A stretch of 64,000 nt of DNA from Microbacterium sp. K24 (GTDB lineage: Bacteria > Actinomycetota > Actinomycetes > Actinomycetales > Microbacteriaceae), in assembly GCF_004794465.1 (NCBI RefSeq), contig NZ_SSDJ01000156.1, positions 62,001 to 126,000 on the forward strand, written 5' to 3'. The translations under genes and the position numbers were made by a program. Numbering within the stretch: the first letter of the stretch is position 1; each line of letters begins with the position of its first letter. Below are positions 1 to 8,196 of this stretch, one piece after another. The notes beneath the pieces were generated by a model. That model was given only the letters and a program-made list of their open reading frames with translations. It searched no databases and was not told the origin of the DNA.

Positions 1-1164
1 CCGGAACCGCGGCAGATCGTCGGGATGCAGGCACTCGACGTGCACGACGCCATGACGACGGTCCTTCGTGCCGTTGCGCCGGGCGGCCTGCTCGATCGCG
101 TCGAGCGCGAGGCGGATGCCGGCATCCCCGGTCGCGTGCGTGTGCGTCGGGAATCCGAGTCGGTCGAGCTCGCTGATCACCTCGACGAGCTCGCGTCCCG
201 GGTAGCTCGGACGGCCGCGCACACCCGGACGGTTCGCGTAGTCGTCGAGCATCAGCGCGGTGTGCGGCTCGATGACGTCGTCGGCGTAGAGCTTCAGAGG
301 CCCCAGGCGCAGCAGTCCGGCGGCATCGGCATCCGCCTCGGCATCCTGCACCGCCTGGAGCAGGCGCAGACGGAAGTCCCCGTCGGCCCCCACCGGGTGG
401 AACAGCGCCGTGATCACCCGGGATGACAGCTCCCCTGCCGCGAGCGCGCGCTGGAACAGGCCGAGCTCGGCGAGGGGCACCTGCGGCTCGACCGCGGTGG
501 TGATGCCGCTCGCGGTCGCCATGCGCATGCTGGAGAGGAGCTTGCGGTAGCGGCGCTCGGGTGAGTACATCGGGATGTCGCGCTGCAGCTCGGCGAGCCC
601 GGCCGTCGTCATCGCGCTCGTGTAGAAGTCGGTGACCCAGCCGGTGGGCTCGCCGCTGCGGTCATCGCGTTCGGGCCGCCCCCAGGCGATGTCGACACCG
701 GCGGCGATGCCGAGGACGCGGAGCGCGGCCCCGTTCACCCAGACCGAGTGCTGGTCGTAGGTGGTGACGAACACGGGGCGATCGGTGAGGCCGTCGAGAT
801 CGGCGGCATTCGGGCGTCGCCCGTCCACGATCGAGTACACGGCGTTCTCGGCGCAGATCCAGGTGAGGTCGGGGCGCCGGGCGGCGAAGTCGGCGATGCG
901 CCGCCGCACCTCGGCGAGGGTGGTCGCACCCTCCAGCGACACCGCATCCTCGTCGAACCCGAGGAGGAGGTGGTTGTGGCTGTCGATGATGCCCGGTGTG
1001 AGCAGCCGCCCGTCGGCCTCGATCGTGCGGCGGGCCGCGGGGGCATCGGATGCCGGTCCCACATAGGCGATGCGATCGCCGTCGATGCCGACGGCCTCGG
1101 CCCAGGGCTGCGTCGGGTCGAAGGTGCGCACGCGTGCGCCCGTGATCAGGGTGTCGACGGTCAT
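1..1164 (-). CDS. YtcJ-like metal-dependent amidohydrolase (C-terminus beyond window edge)
   Basis: The frame is open from an ATG at 1164 to the left edge, giving 388 visible residues; the family usually runs to about 530-550. The N-terminus has the small beta domain followed by the metal motif DSHNHL (residues 61-66), and a PLKLYADD segment near residue 290 matches the YtcJ-type TIM-barrel lysine strand. Members hydrolyse amides, N-formyl or urethane-like bonds; the substrate cannot be read here. Its start overlaps the stop of the upstream APC permease (ATGA), so the two are translationally coupled and the permease may import its substrate. Family assignment is strong; substrate is unknown. 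Confidence 0.85.
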   Translation of the reverse strand, partial: MTVDTLITGARVRTFDPTQPWAEAVGIDGDRIAYVGPASDAPAARRTIEADGRLLTPGIIDSHNHLLLGFDEDAVSLEGATTLAEVRRRIADFAARRPDLTWICAENAVYSIVDGRRPNAADLDGLTDRPVFVTTYDQHSVWVNGAALRVLGIAAGVDIAWGRPERDDRSGEPTGWVTDFYTSAMTTAGLAELQRDIPMYSPERRYRKLLSSMRMATASGITTAVEPQVPLAELGLFQRALAAGELSSRVITALFHPVGADGDFRLRLLQAVQDAEADADAAGLLRLGPLKLYADDVIEPHTALMLDDYANRPGVRGRPSYPGRELVEVISELDRLGFPTHTHATGDAGIRLALDAIEQAARRNGTKDRRHGVVHVECLHPDDLPRFR

Positions 1165-2633
1165 GCCGGGTGCTCCTCGGTGGTGTGATCTGAAGGCGTG
1201 TCGAGGACCGCGTCCGCCTCGAGCAGGTGGATGGCGCCGGGGTGTGCGCGAAGATACAGCGCGTAGTAGAGGAATCCGGCCGCGACGATGCCGGCGGCGA
1301 TTCCGAGGCTGAGCCACTGACCCGGGTCGAGGATGCCGATGACGAAGATCGTGGCGATCGCCGCCAGCGCGACGACCGGCGGCGCGGGCCAGAGCGGCAT
1401 CCGGTACGTGCCCGGCACGGCATCCTGCTGCCGCCGCACGACGAGGGCGGCGAGCGCGATGAACCCGTAGGAGAACGCGAGGGTCGACCCGGTCGCGTTG
1501 AGCAGCACGTCGAACGGCACGAAGCATCCGATGAGGGCGATGACGCCCATCGTGATCGTCGCCGCCACCGGCATCCGGGTGCGGGGCGAGACACGGGCGA
1601 GCGGCCGCGCGAGCACGCCCGGCAGGGCCTGGTCCCGGGCCGCCGCGAACAGCAGGCGTCCCGCCTGCAGGGCGATCGCGATGATGGCGTTGATGATGGC
1701 GAGGGCGATCGCGATGAGGATGATCGTCGACACCGTGTCGCCGCTGCGCGCCGAGAGGAACGACTCGACCGGCAGGTCCGCCCCGAAGAGGTCTTCCAGG
1801 GAATCGGCGCCCAGCATGATCGCCGTCAGCGGGATGATCTCGGCGAGCACGGTGATCGCGGCGCTCCACAGCAGCGCCTTGGCGATCGTGCGGCGGGCAT
1901 CCCTCGTCTCCTCGGCGAAGTAGATGGCCCCGCCGTAGCCGTTGTACGCGAAGATGCCCTGCGTGACGGCGAGCACGAGACCGGCGATCCCGAGCGGGGC
2001 GAGGCCGCCGGCGGCATCGAGGGCCTGCGGATCGAACAGGTCGGTGATCGGGCGCTCGATCTGGATCACGCCGAGGACCGAGAGGTAGACGAGGGCCGCC
2101 ATCTCGATGAAGAGGAACGCTCCGGTGACCCAGGCGTTCGTGCGGATGTTGAAGCAGGCGGTCACGGTGGCGAGCACGATGACGATGACCGCGGTCCACA
2201 GCGGGTCGAGCCCGGCGATCGCGACACCGAGGTAGTCGGCCACCCCGAGAGCGAAGATCGCGATGATCAGCGGCAGCGTGAGGAGGCTGATGAAGAACAC
2301 CGCGGCGCCCGGCGCCGGCCCCAGCACGCGGCTCACGAGGGTGTAGTCGCCGCCGGCGAGCGGATGCCGCGACCCGAGCTCCGCGTAGCAGAACGCGATG
2401 AGCAGGCTGATGACGCCGGCGAGGATGAATCCCCAGAAGACGCCGGTTCCGTATCCGGCGAAGGCGGCGCCGCCGAGGATGAAGACGCTCGATGCCGGAG
2501 AGATGCCGGAGAGCGTGATGAGCACGTTGCCGCCGACGCCGAGCGAGCGCGAGAGCTGACCGCCGTGGGTGGTCATGGCTGCGGTGTCGAGCGCGGGCGC
2601 CGGGGCGCTCGAGGGCGGAATCGGGTGGGACAT
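1161..2633 (-). CDS. APC-family amino acid/amine permease
   Basis: This 490-residue integral membrane protein has about twelve hydrophobic segments and the APC-superfamily opening (LGVGGNVLITLSGISPASS) near residues 30-50. It should import an amino acid, amine or related compound. I chose the ATG at 2633 because a purine-rich stretch precedes it; an upstream ATG at 2711 would place the start inside the palindromic operator at 2670-2695. It is cotranscribed with the amidohydrolase through a 4-nt overlap and is divergent from the TetR gene, which probably controls it. Confidence 0.9.
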   Translation of the reverse strand: MSHPIPPSSAPAPALDTAAMTTHGGQLSRSLGVGGNVLITLSGISPASSVFILGGAAFAGYGTGVFWGFILAGVISLLIAFCYAELGSRHPLAGGDYTLVSRVLGPAPGAAVFFISLLTLPLIIAIFALGVADYLGVAIAGLDPLWTAVIVIVLATVTACFNIRTNAWVTGAFLFIEMAALVYLSVLGVIQIERPITDLFDPQALDAAGGLAPLGIAGLVLAVTQGIFAYNGYGGAIYFAEETRDARRTIAKALLWSAAITVLAEIIPLTAIMLGADSLEDLFGADLPVESFLSARSGDTVSTIILIAIALAIINAIIAIALQAGRLLFAAARDQALPGVLARPLARVSPRTRMPVAATITMGVIALIGCFVPFDVLLNATGSTLAFSYGFIALAALVVRRQQDAVPGTYRMPLWPAPPVVALAAIATIFVIGILDPGQWLSLGIAAGIVAAGFLYYALYLRAHPGAIHLLEADAVLDTPSDHTTEEHPA

Positions 2634-2669
2634 CGTCGGGACTCTCTTCGTCGTGATCCGAGGCGAGGA

Positions 2670-2695
2670 ATTCTTTGACTCCAACGTCAAAGAAT
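2670..2695. promoter_or_regulatory. Perfect 10-bp inverted repeat, candidate TetR operator
   Basis: ATTCTTTGAC (2670-2679) and GTCAAAGAAT (2686-2695) are perfect inverted arms separated by 6 nt. The site lies between the divergent permease and TetR genes. A looser copy of one arm (GTGTCAAGGAAT) runs into the TetR start. Position and symmetry fit a TetR-family dimer site controlling both genes; this is inference. Confidence 0.6.
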
Positions 2696-2721
2696 CACCC
2701 GAGTGTGACACGGCCCTCGGG

Positions 2722-2733
2722 TAGTGTCAAGGA
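2722..2733 (+). promoter_or_regulatory. Leaderless-type -10 box of the TetR gene
   Basis: TAGTGT (2722-2727) is followed by 6 nt and then the ATG at 2734, with no Shine-Dalgarno motif. The spacing would place the transcript start at or next to the start codon. No good -35 hexamer is visible. Confidence 0.4.
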
Positions 2734-3345
2734 ATGGCGCGACCACGACGACAGGAAGAGCGGCGCGCGGCACTCATCGAGGCGACGTACGCCGCGGGCA
2801 AGGAGCACGGTCTGCGCTCGCTCTCGCTCACCGACGTCGCCGCCACCGCCGGGCTCACCCGCGGCGCCATCCTCTACTACTACGAAGACCTCGACGCCCT
2901 TCTGGTCGAAGCCCACGCTGCCGGCATCCAGCGGTTCTGCGACGAACGCGACGCGGCGCTGGCCGCTCTCGCCGACCCGCGCGAGCAGCTCGCCGCGGCG
3001 ATCGACGCCGGACTCCCCGACGGTCCGGATGACGCGCTGATGAGCCTGCTCTACGAGTTCGACGTGCTCGCCGGCAACTCCGCGCTGCACGACGAACTCG
3101 TGCAGAAGCTCTACCTCCGCCAGCTCGCGACGTACCGTGGCGTGATCTCCGCCGGACGCGAGAGCGGCGTCTTCGTTCCGGCACTCGACGACGAGCAGCT
3201 CGCCATGACGATGGTCGCTCTCGAAGACGCGTACGGGCTGCACATCGTGGGCGGAAATGCGCTGATGACGGTACCGAAGGCGGCCGCGGCGATGCGCGCC
3301 GTGGCGGACAGGCTGGGCTGCCCGTCCACGACCTTCGAGCGCTGA
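2734..3345 (+). CDS. TetR/AcrR-family transcriptional regulator
   Basis: This 203-residue protein has an N-terminal TetR helix-turn-helix at about residues 10-55 (SLTDVAATAGLTRGAILYYY is typical) and a helical ligand-binding C-terminal part. The basic start MARPRRQEERR is normal for the family. It is divergent from the permease/amidohydrolase pair with a palindrome between them, so local control of that pair and of itself is the simplest reading. The ligand cannot be inferred. Confidence 0.9.
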   Translation: MARPRRQEERRAALIEATYAAGKEHGLRSLSLTDVAATAGLTRGAILYYYEDLDALLVEAHAAGIQRFCDERDAALAALADPREQLAAAIDAGLPDGPDDALMSLLYEFDVLAGNSALHDELVQKLYLRQLATYRGVISAGRESGVFVPALDDEQLAMTMVALEDAYGLHIVGGNALMTVPKAAAAMRAVADRLGCPSTTFER

Positions 3346-3428
3346 GGAATATACATGCACATGCATCTGTTCTGCTCTCTGTAAGCCGGACGACGGGGTC
3401 CGATCGACTCCCTCCGAAAGGCATCACC

Positions 3429-4016
3429 GTGAGCATCTCTGTCATCGATCGCACCGCACCGACCGAGCACCCCGTCCTCGACGTGCTCGCCGCACGCTGG
3501 AGCCCCCGCGCCTACGACGCGCAGAACGCGATCGACGAGGCCAAGCTCGCCACCGCCCTCGAGGCCGCCCGCTGGAGCCCCTCCGCCAACAACAGCCAGC
3601 CGTGGCGCTTCATCGTCGCCCGCCGCGGCACCGCGCTGCACGCGCAGGTCGTGAACGCCCTGATGGGCTTCAATCAGGCCTGGGCGGGCAACGCCGCCGT
3701 CCTGGTCGTCGCCATCGCCGAGACGGCCACCGCCGACGGCACCCCGATCACCCACGCCGTCTACGACCTCGGCCAGGCGGTCGCGCACTTCTCGGTGCAG
3801 GCGCACCACGACGGACTCGTCGTGCACCAGATGAGCGGCTTCGACCCCGAGGCCGTGCGCGAGTTCGCCGACCTCGAGCCCCGCTTCGTGCCGATGACGG
3901 TCATCGCCGTCGGCGAGTTCGGCGACGTCGAGAGCCTCCCCGACGTGCTGCAGCAGCGCGAGGTCGCTCCGCGCGTGCGCCGCCCGATCGACGAGACGGT
4001 CATCCTCAGCGCCTGA
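3429..4016 (+). CDS. Nitroreductase-family FMN oxidoreductase
   Basis: This 195-residue protein matches the nitroreductase fold. It has RWSPRAYD at residues 19-26 and RWSPSANNSQPWRF near residue 50, which form the FMN phosphate and isoalloxazine contacts, and a GQAVAHFSVQAHHDG helix near residue 115. Members reduce nitro groups, quinones or flavins with NAD(P)H. The start is GTG with GAAAGG seven nt upstream. It stands alone after TetR on the same strand, with an 83-nt gap, and may or may not be cotranscribed. Physiological substrate unknown. Confidence 0.88.
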   Translation: MSISVIDRTAPTEHPVLDVLAARWSPRAYDAQNAIDEAKLATALEAARWSPSANNSQPWRFIVARRGTALHAQVVNALMGFNQAWAGNAAVLVVAIAETATADGTPITHAVYDLGQAVAHFSVQAHHDGLVVHQMSGFDPEAVREFADLEPRFVPMTVIAVGEFGDVESLPDVLQQREVAPRVRRPIDETVILSA

Positions 4017-4089
4017 GCGCTCTCCTCACGACGTCCCCGCGGAGTCACAACTTCCCCGCCCTCGCCGCGGCGTCCGCGCCGCCGGCCGG

Positions 4090-4824
4090 TCAGACGGTCA
4101 GCGCGCGCCGACGGACGGCCTCGAGGAGCTCGAGATCGATCTCCACGTGATGCTGCGCGATGCGACCGGCGTCATCCGTCCGGCCGTCGGCGATCGCGTC
4201 GACCAGTTCTGCGTGCTCCCGCGCTGCGCGCTCCTCCATCGCCGGACGACTCTCGGCGTCCCCCCAGAGGTGGGCCGGAGCGATGATCGTGAAGCGGCGC
4301 TCATGCTCTCGCACGATGGATGACAGGGTGTCGTTGTGCGCAGCGGCGATGATGGCGAGATGCAGCAGGCTGTCGGCGTGCTGGCGGGCCGCGCCGGTCT
4401 GCGCCTGATGGAACCCCTCGAGGTGCGACCGCAGCAGCGCGATGTCCTCCGGCGTGCGATTGGCAGCCGCCAGGCGGGCGACGGCGCCGTGCAGGTGCGT
4501 CGCGGCGATCGCCGCGTCGACGAGCTGCGGCCACTGCTCCTCGAGCCATCGGGCGACCGCGGCGACTTCTGAGGTCGGCCACTCCTCGCGCACGAACGAG
4601 CCGCCGGCCCGCCCCCGCTGCTTCTCGAGGATCCCCCGGCTGACCAGCCGTTCCAGGGCGGCGCGCGTCGTCGTGCGCCCGACGCCCAGCGAGCGGGCGA
4701 GGTCGCGCTCGGCCGGCAGACGGGTCCCGGGAAGGAACTCCCCGATCGCCACGGCGGTGATCAACCGGTCGGTGATGCGATCGATCAATGTCTCGTCGGA
4801 CGCGTTCTCGTCGTTCTCCGTCAT
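4090..4824 (-). CDS. GntR-family (FadR-like) transcriptional regulator
   Basis: The protein is 244 residues with a GntR winged helix at about residues 12-80 (LPAERDLARSLGVGRTTTRA) and an all-helical FCD-type effector domain rich in His and Asp. It is divergent from the hydrolase/permease/acetamidase operon with a very short shared promoter region. TTGTCGACTA at 4854-4863 fits the TNGT..ACNA pattern of FadR-group operators. It probably represses that operon until an amide or amino-acid ligand binds; the ligand is inferred only from the neighbours. Confidence 0.9.
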   Translation of the reverse strand: MTENDENASDETLIDRITDRLITAVAIGEFLPGTRLPAERDLARSLGVGRTTTRAALERLVSRGILEKQRGRAGGSFVREEWPTSEVAAVARWLEEQWPQLVDAAIAATHLHGAVARLAAANRTPEDIALLRSHLEGFHQAQTGAARQHADSLLHLAIIAAAHNDTLSSIVREHERRFTIIAPAHLWGDAESRPAMEERAAREHAELVDAIADGRTDDAGRIAQHHVEIDLELLEAVRRRALTV

Positions 4825-4853
4825 GACCCTCCCCGTGTTACATCAACGTTAAC

Positions 4854-4863
4854 TTGTCGACTA
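4854..4863. promoter_or_regulatory. Candidate GntR operator TTGTCGACTA
   Basis: The 10-mer reads TTGT-CG-ACTA, fitting the FadR-subfamily half-site pattern. It lies between the divergent GntR and hydrolase starts and abuts an alternative ATG at 4864, which argues for the downstream hydrolase start at 4903. Confidence 0.45.
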
Positions 4864-4902
4864 ATGGTTTACTCGCGGACCATTTATCGCCAACATGTCT
4901 TC

Positions 4903-5796
4903 ATGCACGTTCACGAGTCCACCGTTCCGTTCCGCGACGGCTTCACCTGGTTCCGCGTCACGACGCCCGACGAGAGCCGCGACCTCGCTCCCGTCTTCGT
5001 ACTCCACGGCGGCCCGGGCATGGCGCACGATTACGTGCAGAACATCGCGCACCTCGCCGATCTCACGGGGCGAACGGTCATCCACTACGACCAGATCGGC
5101 TGCGGCCGAAGCTCCCACCACCCCGACGCCCCCGTCGACCGTTGGACGCCCGCGTTCTTCGACGAGGAGTTCCACTCCCTGCGCGCGCACCTCGGCATCG
5201 AGGAGTACCACGTGCTCGGTCAGTCCTGGGGCGGCATGCTCGGCGCCGAGATCGCCGTCCGGCAGCCCGAGGGCCTGCGCGGGCTGATGATCTGCAACTC
5301 CCCCGCCTCGATGCCGCTCTGGGTGAGCGAGGCCGGGCGACTGCGCGACGCGCTCCCGGATGCCGCGCGCGACGCCCTCGCGGAGCACGAAGCCGCCGGA
5401 ACGCTGGATCACCCCGATTACGTCGCCGCCACACAGCTCTTCTACGAGCGCCACGTGTGCCGCGTCGTGCCGATGCCGCAGGATTTCATCGACAGCGAGC
5501 AGCAGATGCTCGCCGACCCGACGGTCTATCACACGATGAACGGGCCCAACGAGTTCCACGTGATCGGCACGCTCCGCGACTGGTCGGTCATCGACCGACT
5601 CCCGCTGATCGAGGTCCCGACGCTCGTCGTCGCCGGCGAGCACGACGAGGCGACGCCCGCGACCTGGCAGCCGTTCCTCGAACGCATCCCCGGCGCGAGC
5701 GGGCACGTCTTCCCCGGGGCGAGCCACTGCGTGCACCTGGAACAGCCCGACGAGTTCCTCGACGTGATCGCCGTCTTCCTCGCCCACCGCCCGTGA
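4903..5796 (+). CDS. Proline iminopeptidase / amino-acid amidase family alpha/beta hydrolase
   Basis: With the ATG at 4903 the protein is 297 residues, the usual family length. It shows the oxyanion motif HGGPG (35-39), the nucleophile elbow GQSWGG with Ser108, a late Asp in AGEHDEATP and the catalytic His in GASHCVH. The family cleaves N-terminal proline or other residues from peptides, or hydrolyses L-amino acid amides. It begins a three-gene operon with an APC permease and an acetamidase/formamidase, which favours peptide or amide scavenging. An in-frame ATG at 4864 lies against the operator. Neither start has a clear ribosome site. Confidence 0.88.
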   Translation: MHVHESTVPFRDGFTWFRVTTPDESRDLAPVFVLHGGPGMAHDYVQNIAHLADLTGRTVIHYDQIGCGRSSHHPDAPVDRWTPAFFDEEFHSLRAHLGIEEYHVLGQSWGGMLGAEIAVRQPEGLRGLMICNSPASMPLWVSEAGRLRDALPDAARDALAEHEAAGTLDHPDYVAATQLFYERHVCRVVPMPQDFIDSEQQMLADPTVYHTMNGPNEFHVIGTLRDWSVIDRLPLIEVPTLVVAGEHDEATPATWQPFLERIPGASGHVFPGASHCVHLEQPDEFLDVIAVFLAHRP

Positions 5797-5830
5797 ACCC
5801 TCTCGACACCCGACACACCTCTGGAGCATC

Positions 5831-7240
5831 ATGACCACCACCGCCGCCTCCGACGGCCAGCCGCGGCTGGAATCCTTCGGCTACAAGCAGGAGCTCAAGC
5901 GCTCCGTCTCGACCTTCGACCTCGTCGTGTACGGCCTGGTCTTCATGGTGCCCATCGCACCATGGGCGATCTTCGGGGTGGTGTTCAACGAGTCGAAGGG
6001 CATGGTCCCGCTCGTCTACCTCGTGGGCCTCGTCGCGATGATCTTCACCGCGCTCGGATACGCGCAGATGGCGAAGTCCTTCCCCCTCGCCGGATCCGTG
6101 TTCTCGTACGTCGGTCGCGGCACCCATCCGATCGCCGGCTTCTTCGCCGGCTGGGCGATCCTCCTGGACTATCTGCTCGTCCCCACCCTGCTGTACGTCT
6201 TCGCCGCCTCCTCGATGCGCGGGATCTTCCCCGACAGCCCGGAATGGCTGTGGGCGATCCTGTGTGTGGCGATCAACACCATCATCAACGTGCTCGGCAT
6301 CGGCTCGATCAAGGTCGCGAACCGCGTCTTCCTCGCCATCGAGCTCGTCTTCGTCGCGATCTTCGTGATCATCGCCGTCTCCGCCCTCACCGGGCAGACG
6401 ATCGAGGGCTCCTCATTCTCGCTCGCGCAGCTCTGGGATCCGGCGAAGGTCGACCCGGCCCTGATCGCCGCCGCACTCTCGATCGCCGTGTTGAGCTTCC
6501 TCGGCTTCGACGGCATCTCGACGCTGTCGGAGGAGACCACGGGCGGGAAGAACCCGGCAGGCCGGGCGATGATCATCGCGCTGTTCATCGTGGCGACGCT
6601 CTTCATCCTGCAGACCTGGCTCGCGAGCGCTCTCGCCGCCGGCACCGTGTCGTTCTCGGACGACGAGGTCAACAACGCGTTCTTCTCGATCGTCGCGCAG
6701 GCGGCCGGCAGCGGCTGGGCCACCGCCTTCCTCGCGGTCAACGTCGTCGCGGTGGGTATCGCGAACGCGATCGCCGCGCAGGCGGCGACCTCGCGCCTGC
6801 TGTACTCGATGAGCCGCGACCGGCAGCTGCCGGCCTTCTTCTCGAAGATCAACGCGCGTCAGGTTCCGGTGTACGCGATTCTGGTGGTCAGCGCCCTGAG
6901 CGTCGTGCTCGTGCTGTTCTTCGTCGGACAGATCGGAGTGATCTCCTCCCTCGTCAACTTCGGCGCACTGTTCGGATTCCTCCTGCTGCACGTCGCGGTC
7001 TTCTGGCACTACATCGTCCGCAAGCGCTCGACGAACTGGCTGCTGCACCTCGTCGTGCCGCTGTGCGGGTTCCTCATCATCGGCTACGTTCTGTTCAACG
7101 CCTCGGCGGAGGCGAAGATCGGCGGCGTGATCTGGCTCGCCGTCGGGGTCATCGTGTTCGTCATCTTCCGCATCCGCAACGGCGCCAACCCCGAGATCCT
7201 GTCCGAGCACGCCGCCACGAGCGAGGGGGACACAGAATGA
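5831..7240 (+). CDS. APC-family amino acid permease
   Basis: This 469-residue membrane protein has twelve predicted spans and the APC consensus LKRSVSTFDLVVYGLVFMVP at residues 22-41. SGR-like loops and a conserved SRLLYSMSRDRQLP segment lie in the second half. It follows the hydrolase by 34 nt and overlaps the acetamidase start (ATGA at 7237-7240). This order suggests import of an amino acid or amide that the adjacent enzymes hydrolyse. The specific substrate is not readable. Confidence 0.9.
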   Translation: MTTTAASDGQPRLESFGYKQELKRSVSTFDLVVYGLVFMVPIAPWAIFGVVFNESKGMVPLVYLVGLVAMIFTALGYAQMAKSFPLAGSVFSYVGRGTHPIAGFFAGWAILLDYLLVPTLLYVFAASSMRGIFPDSPEWLWAILCVAINTIINVLGIGSIKVANRVFLAIELVFVAIFVIIAVSALTGQTIEGSSFSLAQLWDPAKVDPALIAAALSIAVLSFLGFDGISTLSEETTGGKNPAGRAMIIALFIVATLFILQTWLASALAAGTVSFSDDEVNNAFFSIVAQAAGSGWATAFLAVNVVAVGIANAIAAQAATSRLLYSMSRDRQLPAFFSKINARQVPVYAILVVSALSVVLVLFFVGQIGVISSLVNFGALFGFLLLHVAVFWHYIVRKRSTNWLLHLVVPLCGFLIIGYVLFNASAEAKIGGVIWLAVGVIVFVIFRIRNGANPEILSEHAATSEGDTE

Positions 7241-8166
7241 ACGGGATCGATCACTTCCTCGGCAAGGAGCTCGGTCGCCCGGGATTCCGTGCGGATGCCG
7301 AACCGGTCCTGCGCATCCGCCCCGGCACGGGCGAGCGCATCGGCTTCGAGACCGATGACGCGGTCTACCGCGAACTGCACGACCACGGCGACCTGGCGGC
7401 GCTCTCGGCGCCGATCAACCCGGTCACGGGCCCCGTCTGGATCGAGGGGGCCCAGCCGGGCCACACGCTCGCGGTCACGATCCACGAGATCCGCCTGAAG
7501 GACTGCGGGTGGTCGCAGAGCCTCCCCGGCATCGGCGCCCTGCGTCATCGGATGGGCGACACGGTCGCGTCGCGGCGCATCCCGATCGACGAGGACGGCG
7601 TGCATCTCACCGACCGGCACGTCGTCGCGCCGCGGCCCATGATCGGCTGCATCGGCACGGCCCCGGCATCCGGCGTGAACTCGACCGTCATGCCCACCAC
7701 CGCGCTCGGCGGCAACATGGACGTCACCGAGGCGCGTCCGGGATCGATCGTGTACCTCCCGGTCGAGGTCGAAGGGGCGCTGCTCTCGATCGGCGACATC
7801 CACGCCATCATGAGCGAGGGCGAATCCTCGTTCGTCGCGATCGAGGCGGAGGGCGTCGCGATCGTGAGCGTCGACCTCGTGCCCGACCTCTCGCTGCACG
7901 CGCCCCGCATCGAGACGCCCGACGAGTGGGTGTTCGTCGGGCTCGGCGACCCGGTGCAGGAGAGCATCACGCGCGGCTACGAAGACGCGTTCGACTTCCT
8001 CGTGACCACGCACGGGTGGACCTCCATGGACGCGTTCGCGGTGATGAGCGCTCTCGTGGACTCGAAGCTGGGCGGGCCGACCGGATCGAGCGAGCCCGAC
8101 CCGCTGCATCCGTTCGCCGCGATCGGCGCGGTGACGCTGCATCGACTCCCGAAGTCGGTGCTGTAG
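7237..8166 (+). CDS. Acetamidase/formamidase-family amidohydrolase
   Basis: The 309-residue product matches the acetamidase/formamidase family, releasing ammonia from short amides. Typical features are the INPVTGPVWIEGAQPGHTL loop (about residues 57-75), APRPMIGCIGTAP, GGNMDV near 160 and GDIHAIMSEGE near 187. The same frame stays open upstream, but the ATG at 7237 overlaps the permease stop and starts the recognisable protein. It is the last gene of the GntR-controlled operon. The true substrate could be formamide, acetamide or a larger amide. Confidence 0.88.
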   Translation: MNGIDHFLGKELGRPGFRADAEPVLRIRPGTGERIGFETDDAVYRELHDHGDLAALSAPINPVTGPVWIEGAQPGHTLAVTIHEIRLKDCGWSQSLPGIGALRHRMGDTVASRRIPIDEDGVHLTDRHVVAPRPMIGCIGTAPASGVNSTVMPTTALGGNMDVTEARPGSIVYLPVEVEGALLSIGDIHAIMSEGESSFVAIEAEGVAIVSVDLVPDLSLHAPRIETPDEWVFVGLGDPVQESITRGYEDAFDFLVTTHGWTSMDAFAVMSALVDSKLGGPTGSSEPDPLHPFAAIGAVTLHRLPKSVL

Positions 8167-8183
8167 CCCGACACCCGTCCTTC

Positions 8184-8196
8184 TAGACTCGTCGGC
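8184..8196 (+). promoter_or_regulatory. Leaderless-type -10 box before the APC permease
   Basis: TAGACT (8184-8189) is followed by 7 nt and then the ATG at 8197, without a Shine-Dalgarno motif. The same hexamer and spacing occur before the NRDE gene at 42590. The -35 region is weak. Confidence 0.5.

Noticed and set aside
3346..3428. ATGCAC/ATGCAT repeat before the nitroreductase as an operator
   Set aside because: The repeat is short, not symmetric, and has no second copy.
5962..8166. A 734-codon frame that would fuse an upstream region to the acetamidase
   Set aside because: The upstream 425 codons are the out-of-frame shadow of the APC permease; the ATG at 7237 with an ATGA overlap is the natural start.
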